A stretch of 64,000 nucleotides of DNA from Paucibacter sp. KCTC 42545 (GCF_001477625.1 NZ_CP013692.1:62001-126000); one strand, 5' to 3'; shown: positions 15,090-23,898, counted from the stretch's first letter. Made by a program: numbers and translations. The notes: generated by a model from the sequence alone, not told the origin.

Positions 15090-17477
15090 TTATTTGGCCG
15101 TGATGGTGATGGGCATCGTGGCGCTGGCCTGGCGGCCGGCCTGGTCGATCACCCGGATGTTCAGCACATAGTTGCCGGTGATGGGGGCGGGCCAGTAGGC
15201 TGTCACCGTCATGCCGCTGATCGAGAAGCCCATGCCTAGCGGCGCGCCGGCAATGCTCAGCGAGAGGCTGCTGGCGCCTGGGGCGGCAATGCTGATCGCG
15301 CCCGTCAACGGCTTGCCCGCGACGCCGCTGAGGGCCGGCGCTGTGATCTGTGGTCCGCTGACCGGCGGCGTGGTGCTGGCGGCAATCTTGAGGCTGATCA
15401 CGCCCGTGCCGCTCAAGCCGGTCTTGCTGTCCTTGGCCGTCACGGTCACGCTATAGCTGCCCAGCACCGGCTTGGCCCAACTCAATACGCCGCTGGCGCT
15501 GATGCTCATGCCGGCGGGGGCGCCGCTGAGGGTGTAGCTGACAGGATTGCTGGCTGTGGTGCTAACGGTGTAATTGAGCGCCACATTGGGCTGGCCGGCA
15601 ATGCTGGCGCTGGCCACCTTGGGAGCGGCGGGCGTAGCGATGGTGACGGTATAAACCGCTTGGCCGCTGAGGCCGGTCTTGCTGTCTTTGGCGCTGACGG
15701 TGACCGCAAAAGTGCCTGCCACTGGCGTGGGCCAGCTGACGGTGCCGTTCGCCGCAATGCTCATGCCGGCGGGGGCGCCGCTCAGGCTGTAAGTCAACGG
15801 GTTGGCGGCTTGGGCCGAGACGGTGAAGCTCAAGGCCGTACCAACTTGGCCGCTGATGCTGGCGGCGGTGAGCACCGGTGCCGGGCTGGCCACCGTGGCG
15901 CCGGAAGCCAGGCTCAGCAAGCTTGTGGCATTGGGTGAGCCCAAGCCCGTGGGCGTGTCGTAGCCGGCTTTGGCGGCGCAGCTGGCGCAAGTGCCGTTAG
16001 CGCCTTTGTTGATGTCTGCAAAAGCGCTGGCGTAGTTGCCGGGCACGCTGGCAACTTGTTGGTAGAGCATGCCGTGGGCGGCGCCCAGCGGGGCCTTGCC
16101 GCTTTGCGCTCGCATCGCATTGGCCACGGCCACCAAGCCCGCCCATTGAGGCGTGGCAAGGCTGGTGCCGCCGGCACTGATCCAGTTGATGGTGCTGCCC
16201 GATTGCACGGCCACGTACTGGCCGGTGTTGGGGTCGGCATTGAAGGCCACGTCAGCCACATTGCGGCGCGCGACCACACCCATGCCGGGCACGCTGCTGA
16301 CTTGATAGCTGGGCGTGGCGGTATAGGCGCTGATGCCGCCGCCGCTGCCCGACCAGGCCGACTCCGCCCGTGCACCAGTGCCGGTGTAAGTCAAGCTGCT
16401 GCCGCCCACCGCCAAGACATTGGGCGAGACGGCAGGCCAGGACACGCCGACCCCCGAATCACCGGTGGCCGCCAGATAAGTCATCTTGGCGGCGCTGAAG
16501 GCAGCGTCTACCGAGGCGGTGTAATTGCCCTCGTTGGCGCCAAAGCTCATCGACACCACGCCGGGGCCCATGGCATTGGCCAGCTTGACGGCACCGAGCA
16601 AGCTGTTCAGCGAGGCGTCGGCCGCTTCGATCAAGACGATGCGGGCCAGCGGTGCGGTGGCGTGTGCCCATTGCACGTCCAAGGCGATCTCGGTGGCCCA
16701 GCCGGCGTTGTAGGCAGGTACTGCGCTGGTCATTCCCCCGGCCGGGGTGCTGTAAACCTGTGAAAGCTCGCAAGCGCTCGTGCTGGCCGCCGCTAGCGGC
16801 AGGCTGGTGGTGGTCGGGATTGCCTTGCTGTTGCAGCCTCTCAGGCCGAATTTCTGATTGAAAGCGGCCAGTTCGGCTGCGACATAGGGGTTGTGCATGG
16901 CATTGACGATGTAGATCGTCTGGCCGGCACCCAGTTGGGCGGCTTGGCTTGCACTGAGGGTACTGCCCGCAGCGGGCATGGGCGGCAGGGCATAGGCTGC
17001 CCGGATCTGCGCGGGTGTGTAGGTGGACACGACCGAGGCGGCGGCCATGGGGGCCACACTGTCGCCGCCCGCGGCCATGGCACGGGCACGCTGGGCCGCG
17101 GCCAGGGTCTGCACCGTCAGGCCGCGGCTAGAGAGTTGGCTGAACTCGGCGGGAATGCTTTGCTGGCGCGCTTGGCTTTGGGCAGAAGTGGAGGGGTCTT
17201 GCGCGTCACGGTTATCCGGTGGGTTCAGCAGCAGTGGGGCGGCGTGAAAGCTCGGGCTGGCTTGCAAGGCGGCAGCGGCATCGGGCAGGGCCTCGGTCGG
17301 CAGGTCCAGGGTGGTGATGCCGGTGGCCAGGGGTGCCGCGCTGGCGCTGCTGGCTGGCGCCACCAGCTCTTGCTTGCTGTTGTCGCCACCGCCGCAGGCG
17401 CTGAGCAGCAGGCCAAGGCTAGAGCTGAGGAGCAAGGCGCTGCTAAGACGGGCGCGGGATCCAGGGTACTGCTGCAT
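15090..17477 (-). CDS. Secreted S53 (sedolisin) family serine peptidase lipoprotein with three Ig-like domains
   Basis: A 795-residue exported protein. ATG at 17477 follows GGAGTG. Residues 12-28 form a lipoprotein signal ending LLSAC, with Cys28 as lipid site. Residues 30-150 are low-complexity and lack an obvious Pro-kumamolisin propeptide. The peptidase domain (about 150-555) has the sedolisin set: Glu263 and Asp267 in GWATEIALDVQWAH, oxyanion Asp340 in ATGDSGVG, nucleophile Ser439 in SAGGTSLATPQWAGL. Three repeats of about 80-90 residues follow, sharing PLTYSLSGAPAGMSI and SAKDSKTGLSG, like He_PIG/cadherin-like surface domains. Sedolisins are acid-active endopeptidases. A c-di-GMP riboswitch lies upstream. 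Substrate unknown; the Ig repeats suggest surface or matrix attachment. Confidence 0.88.
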   Translation of the reverse strand: MQQYPGSRARLSSALLLSSSLGLLLSACGGGDNSKQELVAPASSASAAPLATGITTLDLPTEALPDAAAALQASPSFHAAPLLLNPPDNRDAQDPSTSAQSQARQQSIPAEFSQLSSRGLTVQTLAAAQRARAMAAGGDSVAPMAAASVVSTYTPAQIRAAYALPPMPAAGSTLSASQAAQLGAGQTIYIVNAMHNPYVAAELAAFNQKFGLRGCNSKAIPTTTSLPLAAASTSACELSQVYSTPAGGMTSAVPAYNAGWATEIALDVQWAHATAPLARIVLIEAADASLNSLLGAVKLANAMGPGVVSMSFGANEGNYTASVDAAFSAAKMTYLAATGDSGVGVSWPAVSPNVLAVGGSSLTYTGTGARAESAWSGSGGGISAYTATPSYQVSSVPGMGVVARRNVADVAFNADPNTGQYVAVQSGSTINWISAGGTSLATPQWAGLVAVANAMRAQSGKAPLGAAHGMLYQQVASVPGNYASAFADINKGANGTCASCAAKAGYDTPTGLGSPNATSLLSLASGATVASPAPVLTAASISGQVGTALSFTVSAQAANPLTYSLSGAPAGMSIAANGTVSWPTPVAGTFAVTVSAKDSKTGLSGQAVYTVTIATPAAPKVASASIAGQPNVALNYTVSTTASNPVSYTLSGAPAGMSISASGVLSWAKPVLGSYSVTVTAKDSKTGLSGTGVISLKIAASTTPPVSGPQITAPALSGVAGKPLTGAISIAAPGASSLSLSIAGAPLGMGFSISGMTVTAYWPAPITGNYVLNIRVIDQAGRQASATMPITITAK

Positions 17478-17536
17478 GGCCGAGGCACTCCAAAAAATCG
17501 GGGCGAGGGCCACGCCAAAGCAGACGAGCTGGCGCT

Positions 17537-17619
17537 CATCCGGCAACCCCGCTGCCGTGGCGCTTGCGCGCGGTAGGCCGGTGGCTTTGCGTCCCCGCTT
17601 TTCAACGGGTTTGCCCTCT
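17537..17619 (-). ncRNA. c-di-GMP-I (GEMM-I) riboswitch
   Basis: Read on the minus strand, the segment has the GEMM-I core: AGGGCAAACC, a stem CCCGTT-GAAA-AGCGGG with the GNRA tetraloop, GGGACGCAAAGCC, CCGGCCTA, a variable hairpin, then GGCAGCGGGGTTGCCGG (the tetraloop receptor side). Order and spacing agree with the Vibrio Vc2 aptamer as I remember it. It ends about 60 bases before the ATG of the S53 peptidase. Between them a small GGCG/CGCC hairpin and a T6 tract (17492-17497) could be a terminator-type expression platform. It is known that this class binds cyclic di-GMP; the direction of control here (on or off) is not readable by eye. Confidence 0.93.
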
Positions 17620-17772
17620 GATTGACTTCGCTGCTCGCGCCACTTCCGCGGCACTGCAGTTGTGATGGACTCTAGCGGCTGCGGCGTTTTGTGCGTATGC
17701 CGCCCGGCTGGAAGTGCGGGCGGGCGTGAATTAGTCGGCAGCGGCACTGTGGCAAAAGGGCGCCAAAAATGC

Positions 17773-17800
17773 AAAAACCGCAGCCGAGGCTGCGGTTTTT
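17773..17800 (-). terminator. Rho-independent terminator after ompW
   Basis: A perfect stem AAAAACCGCAGCC / GGCTGCGGTTTTT with a 2-base loop, 65 bases past the ompW stop. It shields the riboswitch-controlled peptidase gene from ompW read-through. Confidence 0.9.
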
Positions 17801-17864
17801 AAATGGGGCTGAAGGTGGGCGCACCCGGTGGTGCGCGCAGGCTTCGGCTCAAGCCATTGTCAGC

Positions 17865-18482
17865 TTAGAAGCGGTAGCCAACGCCAACGCCGACCAGCAG
17901 GGGGTCAACCTTGAAGTCGCCAGCCTTGACGCCGTTGGAGTAGACCTTGGTGCCGATCTGGACCTTCTTGACGTCCACGTTCAGGTACCAGTTCTTGGCG
18001 ATCTGCACGTCAGCGCCAACTTGAACCGACAGGCCGAAGCTATTGTTGTCGATCGAAGGATTCAGCTTGCCAGCGCCTTCCAGGCTGGCGTCGAACTTCA
18101 CGTCAGAGAAGTTGGTGTAGTTCACGCCCAGGCCCACATAAGGACGGAAGGTGCCAGTGGGGATGAAGTGGTACTGCAGCGACAGGGTCGGGGGCAGGTG
18201 CTTCAGGGTGCCGATCTTGGCGCCGCCGGCCTTCAGGTCGTGGCCTTGCGGGTAGGTCAGGATCAGTTCGGCAGCGATATTGGGGGTGATGAAGTAGGTG
18301 ATGTCAACTTCAGGGATGACCTTGTTGTTGACGCTCAGGCCCAGGCCGGTCGTGTCTTTGTTGGCCGAGTCGAGGTTGACGGCACGGGCACGAACCATCC
18401 AGTTGCCTTCTTGCTGGGCTTGGGCAGCGAAGGTGGTGCAGGCCAGGGCGATGACGGCGAGGGAAGTAGCGAGCTTGTTCAT
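17865..18482 (-). CDS. ompW: OmpW-family outer membrane protein
   Basis: A 205-residue eight-stranded beta-barrel of the outer membrane. A signal peptide (MNKLATSLAVIALACTTFAAQAQ) is followed by GNWMVRARAVNLDSANKD, the usual first strand, then PEVDITYFITPNIAAELILTYPQGHD, LPPTLSLQYHF, RPYVGLGVNYTNF and the C-terminal VDPLLVGVGVGYRF ending in Phe as barrel proteins do. OmpW forms a narrow hydrophobic channel for small hydrophobic molecules and is often induced in low oxygen by FNR/ANR. A near-consensus FNR-like site lies about 75 bases upstream. Monocistronic, with a terminator behind it. Confidence 0.93.
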   Translation of the reverse strand: MNKLATSLAVIALACTTFAAQAQQEGNWMVRARAVNLDSANKDTTGLGLSVNNKVIPEVDITYFITPNIAAELILTYPQGHDLKAGGAKIGTLKHLPPTLSLQYHFIPTGTFRPYVGLGVNYTNFSDVKFDASLEGAGKLNPSIDNNSFGLSVQVGADVQIAKNWYLNVDVKKVQIGTKVYSNGVKAGDFKVDPLLVGVGVGYRF

Positions 18483-18554
18483 GTTTGCAAGGTTTCCTAG
18501 TGAAGGGTTTGAATCCCGATGACGCTATTGAAACGGCCTGCAAGGGGTTAACCC

Positions 18555-18568
18555 TTGATATTTCGCAA
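18555..18568 (-). promoter_or_regulatory. FNR/ANR-like box upstream of ompW
   Basis: On the minus strand TTGCG-AAAT-ATCAA matches the TTGAT-N4-ATCAA consensus at 8 of 10 positions and lies 73-86 bases before the ompW start. A GGGTTAACCC palindrome adjoins it. ompW regulation by FNR is known in enteric bacteria; here it is inferred. Confidence 0.4.
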
Positions 18569-18703
18569 ACTCAAAAACGCCCAAGCCTGCCTGACGGGGC
18601 CTGTTTGAGTTAGCTCAAGAAAGCCTCTTGGCAGCTGCAGCGTTTGCGCAACTGAGGGCCACAGCAGGGCGGAACAGGCGTATGGGGAGGAGCGCTGGCG
18701 CCC

Positions 18704-19318
18704 TCATTCCTGCAGCCAGGCGTGTTGTTGCAACCAGCGGCCCAGCTCGTTGTCATTGGCAAAGGCCAGCTTGGCGAAGAGATGGGCGCGGTGGCTCTCC
18801 ACCGAGCGGGGGCTGCAGGGCGGATTGAGCAGCCGCGCAATTTCCTTGTTCGGTGTGCCCAGGGCCACATGCCGGGCCACTTCTCGTTCACGCGGGGTCA
18901 GCAGGGTCCAGCGGGCCAGGGCTTCGGCGCGCGCATGCGCGGCATCCAGGGCCTGCGGCAGCTTGGCCAGCAGCTCGGCGGTATTGGGCTTGACCACCCA
19001 ATCGAAAGCGCCCTTCTTGACGGCTTCGATGGCCATGGAAATCTCACCATGCCCTGACAAAAACAAGACGACCAGTGGGCTGCGCAGGGCCAGCAGGCGG
19101 TCGAACACCTCCAGGCCGCTGATGCCCTGGCCCATGCGCAGGTCCAGGATCACGCAGCCCGGCTGCAGCGGATTCAGCGCCTCCAGAAAGGCCTCGCCCG
19201 AGGCAAAGGCCTGCACCGGCTGACCGCTGGCGAACAGCAGCATCATCAGGGAGCGGCGCACGGCTTCGTCGTCGTCCACCACGTAGAGGCAATGGCGGTG
19301 GCTGGCGGGATTCTTCAT
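18704..19318 (-). CDS. FixJ/NarL-type response regulator (DctR-like)
   Basis: A 204-residue regulator. The receiver domain has the acidic pair YVVDDDEAVRRSL, the phospho-acceptor Asp in CVILDLRMG, LFLSGHGEISMAIEAVKKGA and VVKPN. The output is a LuxR-type helix-turn-helix: LLTPREREVARHVALGTPNKEIARLL with SPRSVESHRAHLFAKL. The LTPRE and VESHR motifs place it in the FixJ group. It starts inside the stop codon of the upstream sensor kinase (ATGA overlap), so the pair is translationally coupled. With a DctB-like sensor and a divergent transporter it probably controls dicarboxylate uptake. It could instead respond to another carboxylate. Confidence 0.9.
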   Translation of the reverse strand: MKNPASHRHCLYVVDDDEAVRRSLMMLLFASGQPVQAFASGEAFLEALNPLQPGCVILDLRMGQGISGLEVFDRLLALRSPLVVLFLSGHGEISMAIEAVKKGAFDWVVKPNTAELLAKLPQALDAAHARAEALARWTLLTPREREVARHVALGTPNKEIARLLNPPCSPRSVESHRAHLFAKLAFANDNELGRWLQQHAWLQE

Positions 19319-21498
19319 GAGGAGATGGGCAGGCTGAGGCTGAAACGGGCGCCGGGGGCGTCCGCGCGATTCGTGGCGCTGAGCGCGCCGCCATGGGCTT
19401 CGGCAATGCTGCGGCAGATCTTCAAGCCCAGGCCCAAGCCATCGGGCTTGGTGCTGAAAAAGGGGTCGAAGAGCTGGCCCAGCAGCTCGGGCGCAATACC
19501 GGGGCCGCGGTCCAGAACCTGCAGTGTCATGGTCTGCCCTTCGACGCTGGCGCTGACCTCGATCTGGCGCCGTTCGGGCGGCAGATCCTGGCAGGCCTGC
19601 AGGGCGTTCATCAGCAGATTGATCATCAACTGCTCCAGCAGCAAAGGGTCACCGCGCACGGCTGGTAAGGCGTTCGGCAGCTGCACCTGCAAGCTGGCCT
19701 TGCGCAGGCGCAGCTCGGGCTCCAGCAGGGATTGCACGCGGCCCAGCAGGGCAGGAATGTCCACCGGCTCATGCACGCCGCCGCGCTGGCGCACCAGGCC
19801 GCGCAGACGTTTGACGATCTCGGCCGCGCGCTGCGCCTGGGCCACGATCTCGCCCAGGCTTTCGATCAGCAAGCCCTGGCTGTTGGGTGAAGCCTGTTCG
19901 GCGAAAGCACGCGCCGCCAGGGCGAAGTTGGACAAGGCCATCAGCGGCTGGTTCAACTCATGCGCCAGGGTGGAGGCCATTTCGCCCAGGCCGGCCAGGC
20001 GGGCGCTGCGCTGCAGTTGAGCGTCTTGCAATCGCTGGCGCTCCTCCGCCTGCTTCTGCGCCGTGATGTCCACCACCGAACTCATCCAGCCGCTGTGCTG
20101 GCCGGCGGCGTCAATCAAGGGCGCTGTGTAGACCATGGTGTAGACCTCATGGCCGTCCCGGTGCCGCACGCGGGACTCAAAGCCGTGCAGCGCGGCCTGG
20201 CCGCTCAGCGCCGCCTCGCTGTCGCGCCAGTGTTTGTCCAGATCATCGGGGTGCCAATAGGGGTAGGGCGGCTTGGCGCCCAGCAGTTCCTCGGCGCTGT
20301 AGCCCACCATTTCGCACAGGGCGGGGTTGACGTAGATGATGCGGCCATCCGGCGCCCGCGCGCGCATGCCCACCAGCAGCGAATCCTCCATGGCCTTGCG
20401 GAAGGCATGCGCCTCTTGCAGCTCCCGGGTGCGCTCTTGCACCCGATGCTCCAGTTCCAGGCGTGCTTGCCTTTGCTCGGCAAAGCGGCGTTCACGCAAG
20501 CGCCAGTACAGCCCCGCCAGCAGGGTGATGCCACCGGCCAAGGCGGCCAAGGCCTGTGCTTGGCGGCGAGCCTGGCGCAGCTCGGCCAGATCGCTCATCA
20601 CGGTCAGCGTCCAGCCCAGTTCGGGCAGGGCCTGGTCCAGCGCCAGGAGCTGGCGCGCTTTGCCGGCGATGCGGGTTTGGATGCGGTACTCGGCCCGGCC
20701 GGGCTCGCGGGCCTCGACCCAGGGCATGGGCGCATAGCTGTGCTGGGCGCCGTACTGGCCATGCTGGTCAAGCCAGGCCAGATCGGCCGGGCTGAGTGGC
20801 CGGCGGCTGCGGTAGTACCAGTCCTTCACCGAGCCCAGAAAAGCGATGCCGCGGGCGTCGTAGAGCAGCACTGGGTCTGGCGCCTTGGCCCAGGTGCGCT
20901 CCAGCGCATCTAGGCTGACCTTGGCCACCATCACGCCTTGCACCTGCCCCGTCTCAGGAGCAGCCACGGGCGCGGCGATGAAGAGACCCGGCACGCCGGT
21001 AGTCAGGCCCACGCCGTAAAACACGCTGCGCTGCCCGCGCATGGCCTCTTCGAAATAGGGCCGGCTGGCGTAGTTCTGGTTCACAAAGCTGTCGGCCGTC
21101 TGCCAGTTGCTGGCTGCCAGGGCCTTGCCCTCGGCATCCAGCAAATAGAGCGCTGCGGCGCCGCTGTGCGCTTGCACCTGCGCCACATAGCGGTTGGCTT
21201 GCAGGCGCGCGTGCGTGCTTTCTGGTTGACGCAACAGGGCCAGGATCAGCGGGTGCTGGGCGGCGGTGAAGGGCAGGTAGTCGAACTTCTCCGCTGCGCC
21301 GCGCAGGCCCAGGGCGTGGACTTCCACCGCACGTTGCAGGCTTTGCACCTTGATCTGCAGCTCTCGCCGTTCGGCCCAGACGCCGGTCGCCCAGGCAGCC
21401 GCCACCAAGGCCAGCGCGGCCAGCAGGAGCAAAAGGCTGCGACGCAGCACGGGAGGCAAGTGGGGTCGGGGCATGAGGTTCTGAGGCGACTGCCACAT
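19315..21498 (-). CDS. DctB/DctS-like sensor histidine kinase with PAS domain
   Basis: A 727-residue membrane sensor. A first transmembrane segment (SLLLLLAALALVAAAWATGVW) leads to a periplasmic double-Cache region of about 260 residues with YLLDAEGKALAASNW and RPYFEEAMRGQRSVFYGVG, hallmarks of DctB-type C4-dicarboxylate sensors. A second membrane segment (AQALAALAGGITLLAGLYW) is followed by a coiled coil, a PAS domain (RAPDGRIIYVNPALCEMVGY) and the kinase core: H-box GEMASTLAHELNQPLMALSN near residue 500, N-box INLLMNALQA, DRGPGIAPE, LFDPFFSTK, GLGLGLKI. The start may be ATG 21474 rather than 21498. It overlaps the regulator gene by 4 bases and is divergent from the transporter gene. Confidence 0.92.
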   Translation of the reverse strand: MWQSPQNLMPRPHLPPVLRRSLLLLLAALALVAAAWATGVWAERRELQIKVQSLQRAVEVHALGLRGAAEKFDYLPFTAAQHPLILALLRQPESTHARLQANRYVAQVQAHSGAAALYLLDAEGKALAASNWQTADSFVNQNYASRPYFEEAMRGQRSVFYGVGLTTGVPGLFIAAPVAAPETGQVQGVMVAKVSLDALERTWAKAPDPVLLYDARGIAFLGSVKDWYYRSRRPLSPADLAWLDQHGQYGAQHSYAPMPWVEAREPGRAEYRIQTRIAGKARQLLALDQALPELGWTLTVMSDLAELRQARRQAQALAALAGGITLLAGLYWRLRERRFAEQRQARLELEHRVQERTRELQEAHAFRKAMEDSLLVGMRARAPDGRIIYVNPALCEMVGYSAEELLGAKPPYPYWHPDDLDKHWRDSEAALSGQAALHGFESRVRHRDGHEVYTMVYTAPLIDAAGQHSGWMSSVVDITAQKQAEERQRLQDAQLQRSARLAGLGEMASTLAHELNQPLMALSNFALAARAFAEQASPNSQGLLIESLGEIVAQAQRAAEIVKRLRGLVRQRGGVHEPVDIPALLGRVQSLLEPELRLRKASLQVQLPNALPAVRGDPLLLEQLMINLLMNALQACQDLPPERRQIEVSASVEGQTMTLQVLDRGPGIAPELLGQLFDPFFSTKPDGLGLGLKICRSIAEAHGGALSATNRADAPGARFSLSLPISS

Positions 21499-21525
21499 TG
21501 TCGGCGGCGCCCAGCCGAGCCGGCG

Positions 21526-21543
21526 CTGCGTAGAACTACGCAG
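21526..21543. promoter_or_regulatory. Perfect 18-bp palindrome between sensor kinase and transporter
   Basis: CTGCGTAGAACTACGCAG is fully self-complementary. It lies 28 bases before the kinase start and about 86 bases before the transporter start. A FixJ-type regulator is encoded in the same locus, so this is a good candidate for its operator, controlling both directions. The link is an inference. Confidence 0.55.
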
Positions 21544-21628
21544 GCGGGCGCAGTGGCTCGAACGGATGTGCGGACGGGTTCGGCTTGCGAGACTGCGCCT
21601 ACCTTAAAACAACAGGAGACCGCGCATC

Positions 21629-22978
21629 ATGGACAAGACCCTAAGCCCCAAACTCAGCGGCGCCAGCGCGCCCACTGCAGCCCCGGAGCGCATCGACGCC
21701 GGTCGGCTCAAAGCCATTTTGGTGGGCTCGGCCGGCAATCTGGTCGAGTGGTACGACTTCTACTGCTACGCGGCCTTCTCGCTCTACTTCGCCAACTCCT
21801 TTTTCCCCGCTCAAGATGCCACGGCGCAGATGATGTCCACCGCAGGCATTTTTGCGCTGGGCTTTTTCGTGCGCCCGCTGGGCGGCTTGCTGTTCGGCAG
21901 CATCGGCGACCGCCTGGGCCGCCGCCAGGCCTTGATGACCTCGGTGCTGCTGATGTGCCTGGGCTCGCTGATCATTGCCTGCGCGCCGACCTATGCGATG
22001 GTGGGCGCCTGGGCGCCGGCCTTGCTGCTGCTGGCCCGTTTGCTGCAGGGCCTGAGCCTGGGCGGTGAGTACGGCTCCAGCGCCACCTATCTGTCCGAGA
22101 TGGCCAGTTCCAAGCACCGCGGCTTCTACGCCAGCTTTCAGTATGTGACCCTGATCGGCGGGCAGCTGACGGCCTTGCTGGTGCTCTTGCTGCTGCAACA
22201 CGTTTTCCTGAGCCCAGAGGAGTTGAAGGCCTGGGGCTGGCGCATCCCCTTCTTCATCGGCGCCTTGCTGGCCCTGGTAGCCCTGGCCATGCGCCGCGAG
22301 ATGCCCGAGACCGCCTCGTTTGAGAAGGCCAAGCGCCAACGCGGCACAGAGGCGCTGGGCGGCTTGCGTCAGCTGGCTCGCTATCCCAAAGAGGTGATGG
22401 TGGTGGTGGGCCTGACCATGGGCGGCACCTTGGCTTTTTACGTCTACACCACGTACATGCAGAAGTTCCTGCGCCTCTCGGTGGGCCTGACGGACGCGCA
22501 GACCACGGCGGTCTCGGCCGCCTCCCTGGTGTTCGCCATGTGCTTGCAGCCGCTGTACGGCGCCCTGTCGGACCGCATCGGCCGCCGGCCTTTGCTGCTG
22601 GGCTTCGCTGTGCTGGGCACCTTGTTCACCGTGCCCTTGCTGACGGCGATTCGCCATGCGCAAGGCCCTTGGGAAGCCTTCGGCCTGATCGCCTGCGCCT
22701 GGTTGATTCTGTCGGGCTACACCTCCATCAACGCGGTGGTGAAAGCCGAAATGTTCCCCGCCGCCATCCGCACCACCGGAGTGGGCGTGCCCTATGCGGT
22801 GGCGGTGTCGGTGTTTGGCGGCACGGCCGAATACATCGCCCTGTGGTTCAAACAGGCCGGCAATGAGAGCGGCTTCTACTGGTACGCCACCGCCGTCATC
22901 GCCTGCACCTTGCTGGTCTACCTGGGCATGCGGGACACGCAAAAGCATTCGCAGATTGATGCGGAAGAGCGGGGCTGA
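21629..22978 (+). CDS. MHS-family MFS transporter, alpha-ketoglutarate/dicarboxylate permease type (KgtP-like)
   Basis: A 449-residue inner-membrane symporter with about 12 hydrophobic segments. Family signatures: GNLVEWYDFYCYAAFSLYFA in the first helix, the MFS A-motif GSIGDRLGRRQAL, LLQGLSLGGEYGSSATYLSE, and YGALSDRIGRRPLLLG in the second half; GVPYAVAVSVFGGTAEYIAL near the end is typical of the metabolite:H+ symporter group that includes KgtP and proline/betaine carriers. The VEWYDF start and the divergent DctS/DctR-like genes favour a C4/C5 dicarboxylate. RBS CAGGAG precedes the ATG. A terminator follows at once. Confidence 0.9.
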   Translation: MDKTLSPKLSGASAPTAAPERIDAGRLKAILVGSAGNLVEWYDFYCYAAFSLYFANSFFPAQDATAQMMSTAGIFALGFFVRPLGGLLFGSIGDRLGRRQALMTSVLLMCLGSLIIACAPTYAMVGAWAPALLLLARLLQGLSLGGEYGSSATYLSEMASSKHRGFYASFQYVTLIGGQLTALLVLLLLQHVFLSPEELKAWGWRIPFFIGALLALVALAMRREMPETASFEKAKRQRGTEALGGLRQLARYPKEVMVVVGLTMGGTLAFYVYTTYMQKFLRLSVGLTDAQTTAVSAASLVFAMCLQPLYGALSDRIGRRPLLLGFAVLGTLFTVPLLTAIRHAQGPWEAFGLIACAWLILSGYTSINAVVKAEMFPAAIRTTGVGVPYAVAVSVFGGTAEYIALWFKQAGNESGFYWYATAVIACTLLVYLGMRDTQKHSQIDAEERG

Positions 22979-23004
22979 CTACTTGCGCTTTGAGATGAAA
23001 AAAA

Positions 23005-23032
23005 GCCGCGCCTTGAAGGGCGCGGCCTTTTT
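23005..23032. terminator. Rho-independent terminator between transporter gene and metF
   Basis: Stem GCCGCGCC / GGCGCGGC with a TTGAAG loop, an A-tract on the left and T5 on the right. It lies between convergent genes and can work in both directions. Confidence 0.9.
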
Positions 23033-23055
23033 CTTGCCTGTGCGGGCTGAGTTGC

Positions 23056-23898
23056 TCAGCCGAGTTTGAGCCGCTTGCACAACTCCAGCGTCAGGCCGGA
23101 TTGGTTCAGGGTGTAGAAGTGGATGCCGGGCGCGCCGCCTTCGATCAGGCGCTCGCACACGCGGCTCATCACGTCCAGGCCGAATGCGCGGATGGAGGCG
23201 GCGTCGTCCATAAAGCCTTCCATCTTCAGTGCGATCCAGCGCGGGATTTCGATGCCGTCACGCGCTGCGAATTGGGCGATGCGAGCGTAGTTGTGGAAAG
23301 GCATGATGCCCGGCACGATGGGGGCGTCAACGCCCAGCTTGCGGGCTTCGTCCACGAAGTTGAAGTAGGCGTCGGGGTTGAAGAAGAACTGGGTGATGGC
23401 GGCGTTAGCACCGGCCTTCATTTTGTCGGCGAAGTGCTGCAAGTCCTTGGCGGCGTAGCGCTGCTGCGGGTGGTATTCGGGGTAGGCGGCGACTTCGATT
23501 TGCCAGTCCGGCCCTTGCGTTTCGCGGATGAAGCGCACCAGTTCGGCGGCGTAGCGGAACTCTCCCGCTGTGGCTGTGCCGCTGGGCAGGTCGCCGCGCA
23601 GGGCGACGACGCGGCGGATGTTTTGCGCGCGGTAGGTGGCCAGGATTTCGGCGATGTTTTCGCGGGTGGAACCCACGCAGCTCAGGTGCGGCGCGGCTTC
23701 ATAGCCGCTGGCGGCGATGTCCATCACCGTGGCCAGGGTCTTCTCGCGGGTGGAGCCGCCGGCGCCGTAGGTAACGCTGAAGTAGTGCGGATTCAGAACG
23801 CTGAGGTCCTTCACCACGGTCTTGAGCTTCTCGGTGCCCACGGGAGTGTTGGGCGGGAAGAACTCGAAGCTGACAGGGGTCTTGTTGGGCGTGCTCAT
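23056..23898 (-). CDS. metF: 5,10-methylenetetrahydrofolate reductase
   Basis: A 280-residue FAD enzyme that reduces 5,10-methylene-THF to 5-methyl-THF for methionine synthesis. The TIM-barrel signatures are clear: VSFEFFPPNTPVGTEKL with the catalytic Glu region at the start, FSVTYGAGGSTREKTL, PHLSCVGSTRENI, RRVVALRGDLPSG, GANAAITQFFFNPDAYFNFV and VPGIMPFHNYARI. Its ATG overlaps the TGA of tlyA by 4 bases, so the two genes are translated together. The order ahcY-tlyA-metF keeps methyl-cycle enzymes in one unit. Confidence 0.96.
   Translation of the reverse strand: MSTPNKTPVSFEFFPPNTPVGTEKLKTVVKDLSVLNPHYFSVTYGAGGSTREKTLATVMDIAASGYEAAPHLSCVGSTRENIAEILATYRAQNIRRVVALRGDLPSGTATAGEFRYAAELVRFIRETQGPDWQIEVAAYPEYHPQQRYAAKDLQHFADKMKAGANAAITQFFFNPDAYFNFVDEARKLGVDAPIVPGIMPFHNYARIAQFAARDGIEIPRWIALKMEGFMDDAASIRAFGLDVMSRVCERLIEGGAPGIHFYTLNQSGLTLELCKRLKLG

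Noticed and set aside
17478..17774. An N-terminal extension of the S53 peptidase
   Set aside because: It would translate the c-di-GMP riboswitch; the lipoprotein signal after ATG 17477 with GGAGTG is the natural start.
18500..18530. GGGTTTGAATCCC resembling a tRNA T-arm
   Set aside because: The T-loop lacks GTTCRA and no acceptor, D or anticodon stems fit around it.
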